Below are positions 1 through 7,718 of a stretch of DNA of 64,000 nucleotides, in pieces. The notes beneath the pieces are model-generated. The model was not told where the DNA came from. It ran no database searches and was given only the letters and a program-made list of their open reading frames with translations. The stretch spans positions 45,631 through 109,630 of the forward strand of contig NZ_MASN01000027.1 in assembly GCF_001861355.1 (NCBI RefSeq). Direction: 5' to 3'. The first letter of the stretch is position 1; every line of letters starts with the position of its first letter. A program made the translations under genes and the position numbers. This stretch comes from Natrialba sp. SSL1. Its GTDB lineage: Archaea > Halobacteriota > Halobacteria > Halobacteriales > Natrialbaceae.

Positions 1-157
1 CGATCTCGAGAGCGGCGATCTTCTCGAAGTTGTCGCGACTGACTCTGGCAGTATGAGCGACATTCAGGGCTGGGCGGCTGGGACCAGCGGGGTCGAACTC
101 CTCGACCAGGTCGAGGGCGACGATCTCTACACTCACTACGTCAAGAAAACGGAATAA
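1..157 (+). CDS. TusA-family sulfurtransferase, C-terminal part
   Basis: The window opens inside a gene whose frame runs from base 2 to a TAA at 155-157. The visible 51 residues include SGDLLEVVATDSGS and end in THYVKKTE, which fits the beta-alpha-beta C-terminal half of the TusA/SirA fold. TusA proteins carry persulfide sulfur on an N-terminal CPxP cysteine, which lies outside the window and cannot be checked. The stop is one base before the next ATG, so the gene is co-transcribed with the DsrE-like gene, a common pairing for sulfur relay proteins. The family call rests on the partial sequence and this neighbour. Confidence 0.75.
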   Translation, partial: DLESGDLLEVVATDSGSMSDIQGWAAGTSGVELLDQVEGDDLYTHYVKKTE

Positions 158-158
158 C

Positions 159-749
159 ATGAGTACGGACAATCAAACGCCGTCAGCGGACGATGCCGAC
201 CCTGCGTCCGACGCCGCCGAACTGCAGGCACTTCGCGAGCGGGTCGACGAGCTCGAAGCGTCTCTCAGCGAACTGGACGACGGCGACGAGCAACAGAAGC
301 TGACGATCGTCGCTACCCAGGGCAGCTTCGACATGGCGTACCCGCCGCTGATACTCGGAAGCACGGCCGCTGCCTTCGGCTGGGATGTTGTCGTCTTCCA
401 CACGTTCTGGGGACTCGACATCCTCCACGAGGAGAAATCGAAGAACCTCAAACTGAGTGCCGTTGGCAACCCCAACATGCCGATGCCGAACGCACTTGCT
501 GCGATCCCCGGCATGGACCGCATGGCGACGCGAATGATGGAGAAGAAGATCGACGAAAACGGAACCGCGACCATCGAGGAACTGATCGATCTCTCACTCG
601 AGAGCGGCGTCGATCTGCAGGCGTGCCAGATGACGATCGAACTGATGGACTACGACGAGGACGACTTTTACGACGGCGTCACGACTGGTGTCGGTGCAGC
701 AACTGCGCTCCAGCACATGGCCGAATCCGACATTCAGCTGCTGGTGTGA
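159..749 (+). CDS. DsrE/DsrF/DrsH-like family protein
   Basis: 196-aa protein. Residues 1-45 are an acidic, probably coiled segment (ELQALRERVDELEASLSEL). The DsrE-like Rossmann domain follows, with ATQGSFDMAYPPLILGSTAAAF at its start interrupted here only for length, then FHTFWGLDIL and a Met/Pro-rich loop near residue 105. A single conserved cysteine lies in the motif LQACQMTIELM near residue 157, the position where DsrE proteins carry persulfide. DsrE-family proteins pass sulfur to or from TusA, and the TusA stop is only one base upstream. I infer a role in persulfide trafficking; the sulfur donor is not shown by the sequence. Confidence 0.85.
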   Translation: MSTDNQTPSADDADPASDAAELQALRERVDELEASLSELDDGDEQQKLTIVATQGSFDMAYPPLILGSTAAAFGWDVVVFHTFWGLDILHEEKSKNLKLSAVGNPNMPMPNALAAIPGMDRMATRMMEKKIDENGTATIEELIDLSLESGVDLQACQMTIELMDYDEDDFYDGVTTGVGAATALQHMAESDIQLLV

Positions 750-906
750 TGCGATCCGTTGGGGCGCAGCGGACCATCGAGCGATGTAGTGTCTCGAACA
801 CGACATCTAGGAAGACACCTTGAGGCACGATATGCGGGCCCCGTCTGTCGCAGTGGAGCAGCGACACTGCTCGGGGGATAGCGCCTGTGTTGGGTGTATT
901 GTTGTT

Positions 907-957
907 CAGTTCTAGTTTGAGTTTCAGTCTCAGTTCCACTCCCAGCCCCAGTTTCAA
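907..957 (+). repeat. Degenerate hexamer-like AGTTYC tract
   Basis: The 278-bp interval between the DsrE-like gene and the metal ATPase has no convincing gene. Its central part is a run of imperfect AGTTTC/CAGTTC/CAGCCC units, resembling the simple-sequence tracts found elsewhere in this window. No clear TATA element is visible before the ATG at 1028. Confidence 0.4.
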
Positions 958-1027
958 TATACAGCGCAGCCAGCGGTACGATGGTCGTCACGTGAACGCT
1001 TATTCAACACGAGCCTGAACTAGTGAT

Positions 1028-3058
1028 ATGAATGCCGTCTCGGGCTCTCCGTTGGTTGCAGACGACACGCCGGCAACGCTGGCAGAGCGCCTGAATCTTA
1101 GACGACAGGCAGTCTTCGTTGTGCTTACGTTTCTCGGGATGGTTGGCGGGCTCCTGGGTAGTTGGTTCGGTGCGCCACCGTGGCTCGTCTGGGGCTGCTA
1201 TGGTGTAGCCTACGTCTTCGGCGGTTGGTATGGACTCAAAGAAAGCGTTGCAGCACTGGGGGAGCCCGCGGTCGAGATTGACCTTTTGATGATCGTCGCC
1301 GCACTCGGTGCACTCTATATCGGCGCGCCGTTCGAAGGTGCGATGTTGCTGTTTCTCTTCTCGCTCTCGGGCGTTCTCGAGGAGTACGCGATCGGCCGTT
1401 CGCGAACCGCGATCAAATCACTGGTCGAGATGCGACCGGAGTCGGCGCAGATCCTTCGCGACGGCAGAGAAGTATCGACCAAGGTCGAATCGGTCGAGGT
1501 CGGTGACGTCTTCGTCGTTCGACCAGGGGATCGGCTCCCGCTCGACGGCGTCGTCGAGTCCGGCGAAAGCACGGTCGATCAGTCGTCGCTCACCGGCGAA
1601 TCGGTGCCGGTGGCGAAGGAACCAGGCGACGAGGTGTTCAGCGGGACGATCAACGAAACGGGCAGTCTCGAGGTACGGGTCACTCGAGAAGCCACGGAGT
1701 CAGCAATCTCCAGACTCATCACGATGGTCGAGCGAGCCCAGGAGAAACGCGCACCGACCCAGCAACTCATCGATCGATTCGAGCAGCCCTACGTCCTCGG
1801 TGTCTTCGCGATGACTGTCGTTGCGATCGCACTTCCGCTTGCGCTCCTGAACCACGCCTTCGAACCGACGTTCTATCGCGCGATGACGCTCATGGTTGCA
1901 GCGTCACCGTGTGCGGTCATCATCTCGACGCCGGCAGCGGTCCTCTCGGCGATCTCTGCCGGCGGCCGACAAGGTGTCCTGTTCAAAGGAGGTGAGCACA
2001 TCGAAACGGCGGGTAACGTCGATGCGGTCGCGTTCGATAAGACAGGGACGCTGACCGAGGGGAACACCCGGCTGACGGACGTGAGCGCACGCGAGGGTGC
2101 GTTTGCCTCGACCGATGGCGGCTCCGTCGACAGTGAACTCCTCGAAACTGCTGCCATCGAAGACGGAACCCTGACCGACGATCAACTGCTGGCGCTCGCG
2201 GCGGCCGTCCAGTCACGGTCGGAGCACCATCTCGCTGAGGCGACTGTCGAGGCGGCCACCGAGCGCTCACTCGAGATACCTGCGGCGAGCGAGTTCGAAG
2301 CAGTCGTCGGCAAGGGCGTTCACGCGACCGTCGAGGAGCGGACGATCCACATCGGAAACCCACGGTACATCCACACTGTCCTGGACGGGCGACCGATCGA
2401 CGGACGTGAGGCTGGACTCGAGGCCGTCCATGACCTCGAATCCCACGGGAAAACGAGTGTCGTCGTCGTTAGCGAAACTGACGACCGACTCTGTGTCCTT
2501 GGGTGGCTCGCGTTCACCGATACGATTCGCCCGGATGCGGCCGAGATGATCGACGACCTTCGCGAGCGCGGCGTCGACCAGATCGTCATGCTCACTGGCG
2601 ACAACGAACGAGTTGCCCAGTATATCGCCGAGGAACTCGGCATCGACGAGGTGTACGCGGAGTTGCTCCCCGAGGAGAAAGTCGAACACGTTGAGGCGCT
2701 TCAGGAACGCCACGAGGCCGTCGCGATGGTTGGCGACGGCGTTAATGATGCACCAGCACTCGCGACGGCGGACATCAGTGTCGGCATGGGCGGGGCCGGC
2801 ACCGACGTGGCACTCGAGACCGCTGACATCGTTCTCATGTCGGACAAACTCGATCGGCTCCCCTACGCGTTCGCGCTCAGCAAGGAGACACGCCGAACGT
2901 TGTACATCAACTTCGCCATTGCGTTCGGTGCGATCGCGATCATGGTGATTGCGATCCTCACCGCTGGGATTCCGCTCCCGGTTGCCGTGGTTGGTCACGA
3001 GGGGTCGACCGTTCTCGTCAGCCTGATCGGCTTGCGATTGCTCCGCTTCGACGGGTGA
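1028..3058 (+). CDS. P1B-type heavy-metal ATPase, P1B-4 (CoaT/CtpD-like) subgroup
   Basis: 676-aa membrane pump. Visible P-type motifs are TGES near residue 190, SPC in the ion-conducting helix (S293-P294-C295), the phosphorylation site DKTGT at D337, TGDN, and GDGVNDAP. There is no N-terminal metal-binding domain or CxxC. The last helix carries HEGST (H657). SPC with HEGxT and a short N-terminus is the signature of P1B-4 pumps, which export Co, Ni, Zn or Fe, rather than CopA (CPC). The nucleotide-binding His motif reads SEHHLA instead of the usual SEHPLA. It follows the TusA-DsrE pair and may protect thiol or iron-sulfur systems; the metal is uncertain. Confidence 0.9.
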   Translation: MNAVSGSPLVADDTPATLAERLNLRRQAVFVVLTFLGMVGGLLGSWFGAPPWLVWGCYGVAYVFGGWYGLKESVAALGEPAVEIDLLMIVAALGALYIGAPFEGAMLLFLFSLSGVLEEYAIGRSRTAIKSLVEMRPESAQILRDGREVSTKVESVEVGDVFVVRPGDRLPLDGVVESGESTVDQSSLTGESVPVAKEPGDEVFSGTINETGSLEVRVTREATESAISRLITMVERAQEKRAPTQQLIDRFEQPYVLGVFAMTVVAIALPLALLNHAFEPTFYRAMTLMVAASPCAVIISTPAAVLSAISAGGRQGVLFKGGEHIETAGNVDAVAFDKTGTLTEGNTRLTDVSAREGAFASTDGGSVDSELLETAAIEDGTLTDDQLLALAAAVQSRSEHHLAEATVEAATERSLEIPAASEFEAVVGKGVHATVEERTIHIGNPRYIHTVLDGRPIDGREAGLEAVHDLESHGKTSVVVVSETDDRLCVLGWLAFTDTIRPDAAEMIDDLRERGVDQIVMLTGDNERVAQYIAEELGIDEVYAELLPEEKVEHVEALQERHEAVAMVGDGVNDAPALATADISVGMGGAGTDVALETADIVLMSDKLDRLPYAFALSKETRRTLYINFAIAFGAIAIMVIAILTAGIPLPVAVVGHEGSTVLVSLIGLRLLRFDG

Positions 3059-3128
3059 GCGTGACTGTGTACCGATGACGGCTAGGCGAACACGACACGA
3101 CTCCTCTGGCCCGTTGTCCGTGACGATA

Positions 3129-3140
3129 TATTGTACGTTA
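3129..3140 (+). promoter_or_regulatory. Possible TATTGT-type operator half site
   Basis: TATTGTACGTTA differs at two positions from the perfect palindrome TATTGTACAATA in front of thioredoxin (9871-9882). It lies in the non-coding stretch after the metal ATPase, about 170 bp before the small frameshifted reading frame at 3313. Function is inferred only from this similarity. Confidence 0.3.
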
Positions 3141-3312
3141 TGTCGTTTACAGCCTCATATCTTACGGGTTGCTCTTTCTGCAAGTCGCTGTGCAAATCTG
3201 TTACTCGCGTCGGTGTATTCTCGGCAGTGTATTCGAGACGCTCGTATCACGATCTATGATACTCTTAACTCGCTGTTATTGTTATTTGGTAACGGCTGGA
3301 ATACGGTCGGGT

Positions 3313-3500
3313 ATGGATCCAGTAGTCGAACGGCGGTGTCACGTCGTGTTCGGTCTGTCACTGTGCTCCTGACGTTCGGGATCGGATACTGCGTCGTCGT
3401 CGGGACGTGCTTGGCCGACTTCCTGGTCGTCATCGCGGGCTTGGTCGTGGGGTGGGGAGCGTTGCTTTACTGCCTCGGGAACGCCTCGTTCTTGGGCTGA
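3313..3500 (+). pseudogene. Frameshifted small membrane protein (about 62 aa)
   Basis: ATG at 3313 starts MDPVVERRCHVVFGLSL, then the frame hits TGA at 3370-3372. The +1 neighbouring frame continues at once with VLLTFGIGYCVVVGTC and runs to TGA at 3500 through two hydrophobic helices (LADFLVVIAGLVVGWGALL). Restoring one base near 3364 gives a continuous two-helix protein of about 62 residues. I do not know its function. The break may be a genuine deletion or a sequencing error. Confidence 0.5.
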
Positions 3501-3750
3501 GTGTGCGGCCGCACGGCCTCGTCGGTACCGATTGGCGATGTGTTTCGGTTCTTTCTGCAGTAGCACTCCATCGGCTACTGTCGTGGCTCCTCTCGACGTA
3601 CTCTTGAGGGTGTCGTCGTCTCCGAGGAGACGTCCGTCTCCATCTGTCCGTTCCACGAATCGTCACAACTCGGCGATATAACGGTCCAGACGAGTTGATC
3701 GACGGCGGCTCTCGATACTGTCTGGTCGTTCTCCCGTTCGAGCGGGATGT

Positions 3751-3776
3751 TTATGGTATTGGGAACACAAAACAAT
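3751..3776 (+). promoter_or_regulatory. Promoter of the second DsrE gene with an 18-bp operator-like motif
   Basis: A TATA-like TTATGG lies about 25 bp before the ATG at 3780, implying a leaderless transcript. Between it and the start sits TTGGGAACACAAAACAAT (3759-3776). The same motif, 16 of 18 bases identical, occurs in reverse orientation at 6362-6379. Its position over the expected transcription start would suit a repressor. Confidence 0.5.
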
Positions 3777-3779
3777 TGT

Positions 3780-4133
3780 ATGAGTTCACAGCAGTCCGAC
3801 TCGTCGGTCGACAGTATCGGAATCGTTCTCGAGACGGCAGACCCGGAACGGGCCTGGAACGCGCTTCGCTTCGGGATTACAGCGATCGAAGACGGCCACG
3901 AGGTGTCGGTGTTCCTTCTGGGAGAAGGGGTCGAGGCCGAAGAGATAACAGACGACCAGTTCGATGTTCGTGATCGAATGGAAGCGTTCGTCGATGCCGG
4001 CGGCGACTTGCAGGCGTGTGGAACGTGTCTCGAAATCCGAAACAGCGAGGATCGCGAGTACTGTCCGATGTCGACGATGTCGGACCTTCTCGAGATCGTC
4101 ACCTCGTCCGATCGCGTGCTGACGATCGGCTAG
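3780..4133 (+). CDS. DsrE-family protein
   Basis: 117-aa protein starting MSSQQSDSSVDSIG. The fold follows the small DsrE/YchN pattern: a first strand (SIGIVLETADPERAW), a helix, VSVFLLGEGVEA, then AGGDLQACGTCLEIR with two cysteines at the usual persulfide-carrying position, a third cysteine in YCPMSTM, and a final strand DRVLTIG. I chose the ATG at 3780 over the in-frame one at 3747 because the upstream ATG would translate the TATA element and the operator-like motif. It is separated from the first DsrE gene by the metal ATPase and has its own promoter, so it is probably regulated independently. Confidence 0.85.
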   Translation: MSSQQSDSSVDSIGIVLETADPERAWNALRFGITAIEDGHEVSVFLLGEGVEAEEITDDQFDVRDRMEAFVDAGGDLQACGTCLEIRNSEDREYCPMSTMSDLLEIVTSSDRVLTIG

Positions 4134-4327
4134 TCGACAGCCTACACCCCCCCAACAGTATCGTTCTACGCTTCTTTCGAGTTATCCACAACGGAGTGCG
4201 AAGACCGGCTGGTTCCTGTTTGTATGGGTGTCCGTTCGAACGTCACTCCCGTCGCTGCTCGGTATCAAGCAGTTGTTGTGAAAACAAGTGTACCGGCGCT
4301 ATACGATTATTTCCCGAACGCACCTAT

Positions 4328-4963
4328 TCAGACGAACGGGACGGCGTCCGGCAGCGGAAGCAGTGGCACGAGGAACAGCCCCGCGAGCGTGACCAGTCCC
4401 ATGAGCACCGGAACGAGCACGACCGCGTAGTTCGTCTGTTCGAGCACCCGGCCGAGGTCGCTCCCCATGTTCGACAGCGATGGCGTCGTACTCTGCTGAA
4501 GAATCACCAACTCGAGTGCAAACAGGATGACTGTCGCCCCGGCGGACACCATACAGAACGGGCAGATTTCACCGATGATGCCTAGCTGCAGGTAGACGAA
4601 GAACGCCGAGAAGGCGACGCCACTCGCCGTAATCGGCGTCAGAATCTTGATGAGCAGCGGGTGTCGAGTGTCGAACCACCAGAGTGCGAGTCCGATCGTC
4701 GTCAGGTAGTAGAAACCACCCAGGGTCGCGAGCGGGATTCCGAAGACGTAGGCCCACTGGCTGGTGATCACTTCGATGCTTCCCTGCACCGGTGCGTCAG
4801 GCGGTATTGCAGGGATTGCAAATAGGTGTATCGCCGTTAGAACCACTGTCACGAGCCAACCGAGTACTGCAACGAGCGAGAACGCGCCGAACAATGCCGC
4901 TACTCGGGGTGAGTACTCCCAGTCGTAATCGAACTCCACCGACCTCGGTATTTCTATTGACAT
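4328..4963 (-). CDS. Vitamin K epoxide reductase (VKOR)-family membrane protein lacking the loop cysteines
   Basis: 211-aa polytopic membrane protein with about five hydrophobic helices. The VKOR signature is clear: the loop-to-helix segment YVFGIPLATLGGFYY and the redox motif C134-P-F-C137 in a later helix. Typical archaeal and bacterial VKORs also have two cysteines in the first extracellular loop that shuttle electrons from a thioredoxin-like partner. Here that loop (residues 52-70) has none, and CPFC are the only cysteines in the protein. The start at 4963 is preferred over an upstream in-frame ATG because the extra N-terminus would translate promoter sequence. Family call is firm; the partner is unknown. 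Confidence 0.85.
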   Translation of the reverse strand: MSIEIPRSVEFDYDWEYSPRVAALFGAFSLVAVLGWLVTVVLTAIHLFAIPAIPPDAPVQGSIEVITSQWAYVFGIPLATLGGFYYLTTIGLALWWFDTRHPLLIKILTPITASGVAFSAFFVYLQLGIIGEICPFCMVSAGATVILFALELVILQQSTTPSLSNMGSDLGRVLEQTNYAVVLVPVLMGLVTLAGLFLVPLLPLPDAVPFV

Positions 4964-4995
4964 ACAATACTGGGTTGGCAGGGACAGTACAAAGG
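4961..4995 (-). promoter_or_regulatory. VKOR promoter with AGTATTGTA half site at the start codon
   Basis: Read on the minus strand, a TATA-like TTTGTA (about 4990-4995) lies roughly 28 bases before the ATG. AGTATTGT abuts the start codon itself. The same AGTATTGTAT sequence occurs at 5204-5213. Confidence 0.4.
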
Positions 4996-5293
4996 TGTTG
5001 TGCACTATCCACAATTCTAGGAACAGTTCTAAGAACAGTACTGAGGAGATCCCACTCTGAATAACCCATGACAAGTACGTATCTCAGGCTCTTTACCGGT
5101 GCACTACCGACGATAACTGCCGACTATCGATCACCGCTGCTCGGCACTTGTTCGCCAATATGGGTTTGTTCGGGTGGGTCAGTACAGTGCCTTCTGTGGG
5201 TGTAGTATTGTATCGGTGAGTCACTACATCTGCCCGGGGAGTTACTCGTGCACCGTGGACCCGATGCAGGCCCGAACGTTGGCTCTCTTCGCG
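4964..5293. other. Intergenic region between VKOR and tandem UspA
   Basis: About 330 bases without a credible gene. It contains AGTATTGTAT at 5204-5213, matching the half site at the VKOR start. Open frames here have no codon bias and only shadow the UspA gene that ends at 5294. Confidence 0.4.
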
Positions 5294-6127
5294 TCAGGAC
5301 GGTGGCACGAGCAGGACGTTTCCGTTCGATTGCGCGACGAGATCCTCCGAGACGCTTCCGAGGAGAAGCCGCCGGAGCCGACTATGGCCGCGCGAGCCAA
5401 CCAGAATCGTCGTCGGATCGACGGCGTCTTCGACGGCGAGAATCTCGTCGGCGGGATCTCCCTGGCGACGTTCGATCCGTGTCTCGATCCCCCACTCCTC
5501 GAGTTGCGCTGCCAGTTCGTTGAGTCGTGTGTCGGGGTCGTCGTCGGAGGGTTCCGGATCCTTCGGTGTCTCGACGTGAACGAGCGTTGCCTCCTGCGTT
5601 GCGTGCCGGAGGTACGAGAACGCCTCGAACGCGCGATCGGCGTTTTCGGAGAAATCAGTCGCGTACAACATCCGCTGGAAGAGGTGCTGTCTCACGACGG
5701 ACGGATCGTCTGCCTCGCGCTCGATTCGGTTGACGAGCAGCGGGGTCTCGGTCGTTCGCGCGAGGTTGCGCGCCGTCGACCCGATGACGCGGTTCTCGAG
5801 TGGACTCTTCCCGCGTGAGCCGACGACGGTCAGACTCGCGCCGACCGTTTCGGCGATTCCGCGGATCCGACGGTGTGGCGTTCCGCGGACCACGTGCGTC
5901 TCGACATCGAAGCCGGCGCGCTCGATGACACCCTCGTAGTTTCGAATCGCGTTCCGACGCCGTTTCTCGAAGTCGATCGCGGGCATGCCCGCGTGGACGT
6001 TCGACGGGATGACCGTCACGAGGTGCATCTCCTCGATGCCGATTCGGCCCAGACACGCGAGACAGGTTTCGTTCTCGATGGTCGCCTCGCTGGCAGCCGA
6101 GAGGTCAGTAGCGAGTACCGCTTTCAT
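5294..6127 (-). CDS. Tandem universal stress protein (two UspA domains)
   Basis: 277-aa cytoplasmic protein. Domain 1 spans about residues 1-140 (MKAVLATDLSAASE ... GSRGKSPLENRVIGST) and domain 2 about 150-277 (RMLYATDFSENADRAF ... GSRGHSRLRRLLLGS). Both keep the GxxG(9x)G(S/T) nucleotide-binding loop typical of ATP-binding Usp proteins. Domain 1 has two cysteines (TCLAC) near residue 22. I start at MKAVLATD because a TATA element lies about 25-30 bp upstream. The partner is unknown; its place among sulfur and redox genes suggests a stress role there. Confidence 0.85.
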   Translation of the reverse strand: MKAVLATDLSAASEATIENETCLACLGRIGIEEMHLVTVIPSNVHAGMPAIDFEKRRRNAIRNYEGVIERAGFDVETHVVRGTPHRRIRGIAETVGASLTVVGSRGKSPLENRVIGSTARNLARTTETPLLVNRIEREADDPSVVRQHLFQRMLYATDFSENADRAFEAFSYLRHATQEATLVHVETPKDPEPSDDDPDTRLNELAAQLEEWGIETRIERRQGDPADEILAVEDAVDPTTILVGSRGHSRLRRLLLGSVSEDLVAQSNGNVLLVPPS

Positions 6128-6146
6128 ACCGGGTGTAGGTGTTGAC

Positions 6147-6174
6147 GATATAATATTGTTTGGGTGGGACAATA
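6147..6174 (-). promoter_or_regulatory. UspA promoter with TATTGT-N9-ACAATA inverted repeat
   Basis: On the minus strand an AT-rich TATA box (around 6147-6155) lies about 25 bp before the ATG at 6127. Directly upstream, positions 6154-6174 form a perfect inverted repeat, TATTGT and ACAATA separated by 9 bases. The arms are the same as the zero-spacer palindrome before thioredoxin. Confidence 0.5.
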
Positions 6175-6361
6175 CGGTGGGTTAGTCTGCGCGACAGATG
6201 TGTCTGCTGTGGCGACCGGTTTGACCGATAACTGACTGTCGTTCCTGTCCGGGGCCTGACGTGGCGCGCCACACGTTCTGCAGCAGTCAACTCTGGTAGC
6301 TGTATCTCCATAACGTATGAGAATATTCCCATTGGATAGCCGTTACATAGCCTGCAGTAAT

Positions 6362-6379
6362 ATTGTTCTGTATTCCCAA
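6362..6379 (-). promoter_or_regulatory. Second copy of the 18-bp motif TTGGGAAYACARAACAAT
   Basis: The minus strand reads TTGGGAATACAGAACAAT, matching the DsrE-promoter copy at 3759-3776 at 16 of 18 positions. It lies just upstream of a TATA-like TTATAC (6385-6390) that points toward the small membrane gene at 6467 and the TauE exporter. It therefore probably controls that operon, with the divergent UspA as an alternative target. Confidence 0.5.
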
Positions 6380-6466
6380 AAGCGTTATACACCAGACTCG
6401 GGTAGTGATGGGTGAGTAGCAATCCATGATCCGCACACAACCGAACTCGAGCGGAGGTCGAGACGC

Positions 6467-6613
6467 ATGATCGAATCCGCTGCCCTTTCGGGCCCAGTAC
6501 AGGCCACGCTCCTCGTTGGCGCCATCTTCGCACAGGCGGTTTTCCTCTATGCCGGCTACGGCGTCCTCGAGCGGGTTGCAATGTCGCTCCTCGAAACGAT
6601 CACGGACGCATAA
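6467..6613 (+). CDS. Small single-helix membrane protein (DUF7512-like)
   Basis: 48-aa reading frame starting MIESAALSGPV, with one strong hydrophobic helix (ATLLVGAIFAQAVFLYAGY) and a short charged tail (LETITDA). Its stop lies three bases before the TauE/SafE start, so translation is probably coupled. Very short haloarchaeal membrane peptides of this kind are often found beside sulfite exporters; I recall the family label DUF7512 but cannot confirm it here. It may be an accessory peptide of the exporter. Confidence 0.65.
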   Translation: MIESAALSGPVQATLLVGAIFAQAVFLYAGYGVLERVAMSLLETITDA

Positions 6614-6616
6614 TCA

Positions 6617-7654
6617 ATGGAAATACTGGGACTCAGTCCGGGCCTGTTGGTGCTGTTCGTGAGCTTCGGCTTCATGGTCGGCGTTCTCTTCGGATTCTTC
6701 GGCATGGGCGGCTCGTTCCTGATCACGCCGACGCTGCTGTTGCTCGACTATCCGGCATCAGTCGCGATCGGCAGCGGACTGGCGTTTTATTTCGGCACCT
6801 CCGTGATTGCCGTCCTGAAACACTACGACATCGGACAGGTCGACTACAAGCTCGGTGCGATTCTGTTCGTCGTCCTCTCGGTGGGGATCGAGCTCGGCAG
6901 TCGACTCGTGTTCGGCCTCGAAGCGCTGGGTATTGCTGACCTCGTGACGGGCGTCGCGTACGTCGTCTTGCTGGCGGGAATCGGGGCGCTGTTCTTGCGC
7001 CGGGCGTACAACCTGGACGACGATCTGGACGAGGCGGCCGATGATGAGGACACTGTCGACGACGAAGAGATACCCCCGATTGCGCAAAAGATCCAGTCGT
7101 ACACTGTTCCCCCGATGATCTCCCTCTCCTCGGGTGGCCGCGCGTCGGCGTGGACGATCACGGGTGCCGGCGGTAGCGTCGGTCTCATCTCGGGGCTGAT
7201 CGGCGTCGGTGGCGGGTTCATCCGTATGCCTGCGATCTACTATCTGATCGGCACGCCGCTCACTGCCGCGGTCGGGACCAGCCTGTTCGCCGGCCTGTTC
7301 TCGGGTGCGTTCGGGACCTTCACGTACGGCATGTCCGGCAGCGTCGACCTGACGGTCGTTTCCTTGCTGCTGATCGGCAGCGCACTCGGTGCCAGAATCG
7401 GCTCGGCGGCGACGACGATCGTCGACGAGGACGAGGTAATCGTCTACTTCGGGCTGATGATGGTGTTCGCAAGCGTCGGCATTGGTCTCAGCGAACTCGC
7501 GAACTGGTTGGGAACCGGCGCGCTCGACCTGGTGAGCGTTCTCCTGCTCGTCGGTTCGTCGTTCGCCGTCGCCTCGATGATCCTCTATCAGGTGGTCACG
7601 TCGATCAACGCGGACGAGACGAGTACGCAGCCAAACCCTGACAGTGGTGACTGA
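6617..7654 (+). CDS. TauE/SafE-family sulfite/organosulfonate exporter
   Basis: 345-aa membrane protein with about eight helices arranged as two repeats. Each half begins with the family's glycine-rich segment (VGVLFGFFGMGGSFL near residue 22 and VGLISGLIGVGGGFI near 190). An acidic cytoplasmic loop (about 130-155) joins the halves. TauE/SafE proteins export sulfite, sulfoacetate or other sulfur anions. It sits downstream of the 48-aa membrane peptide and near TusA and DsrE genes, so export of sulfite or thiosulfate formed from persulfides is a reasonable inference. Confidence 0.9.
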   Translation: MEILGLSPGLLVLFVSFGFMVGVLFGFFGMGGSFLITPTLLLLDYPASVAIGSGLAFYFGTSVIAVLKHYDIGQVDYKLGAILFVVLSVGIELGSRLVFGLEALGIADLVTGVAYVVLLAGIGALFLRRAYNLDDDLDEAADDEDTVDDEEIPPIAQKIQSYTVPPMISLSSGGRASAWTITGAGGSVGLISGLIGVGGGFIRMPAIYYLIGTPLTAAVGTSLFAGLFSGAFGTFTYGMSGSVDLTVVSLLLIGSALGARIGSAATTIVDEDEVIVYFGLMMVFASVGIGLSELANWLGTGALDLVSVLLLVGSSFAVASMILYQVVTSINADETSTQPNPDSGD

Positions 7655-7718
7655 TGCACTCGATGATGTACAGTACGGACACGACTAATCCGGACGCCAT
7701 CGACGGACGGATTCGACA

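Noticed and set aside
2267..2998. 243-codon open frame antisense to the metal ATPase
   Set aside because: It lies wholly within a well-supported P-type ATPase gene and its product has no domain or haloarchaeal codon bias. Long antisense frames are expected in GC-rich haloarchaeal DNA.
3075..3500. A 141-aa protein from 3075
   Set aside because: The first 80 residues are Cys/Arg/Ser-rich with no bias; only the last part has membrane-protein character, which belongs to the frameshifted small gene.
5174..5818. 214-codon plus-strand open frame opposite UspA
   Set aside because: Antisense shadow of a clear two-domain UspA gene, with an improbable composition for a haloarchaeal protein.
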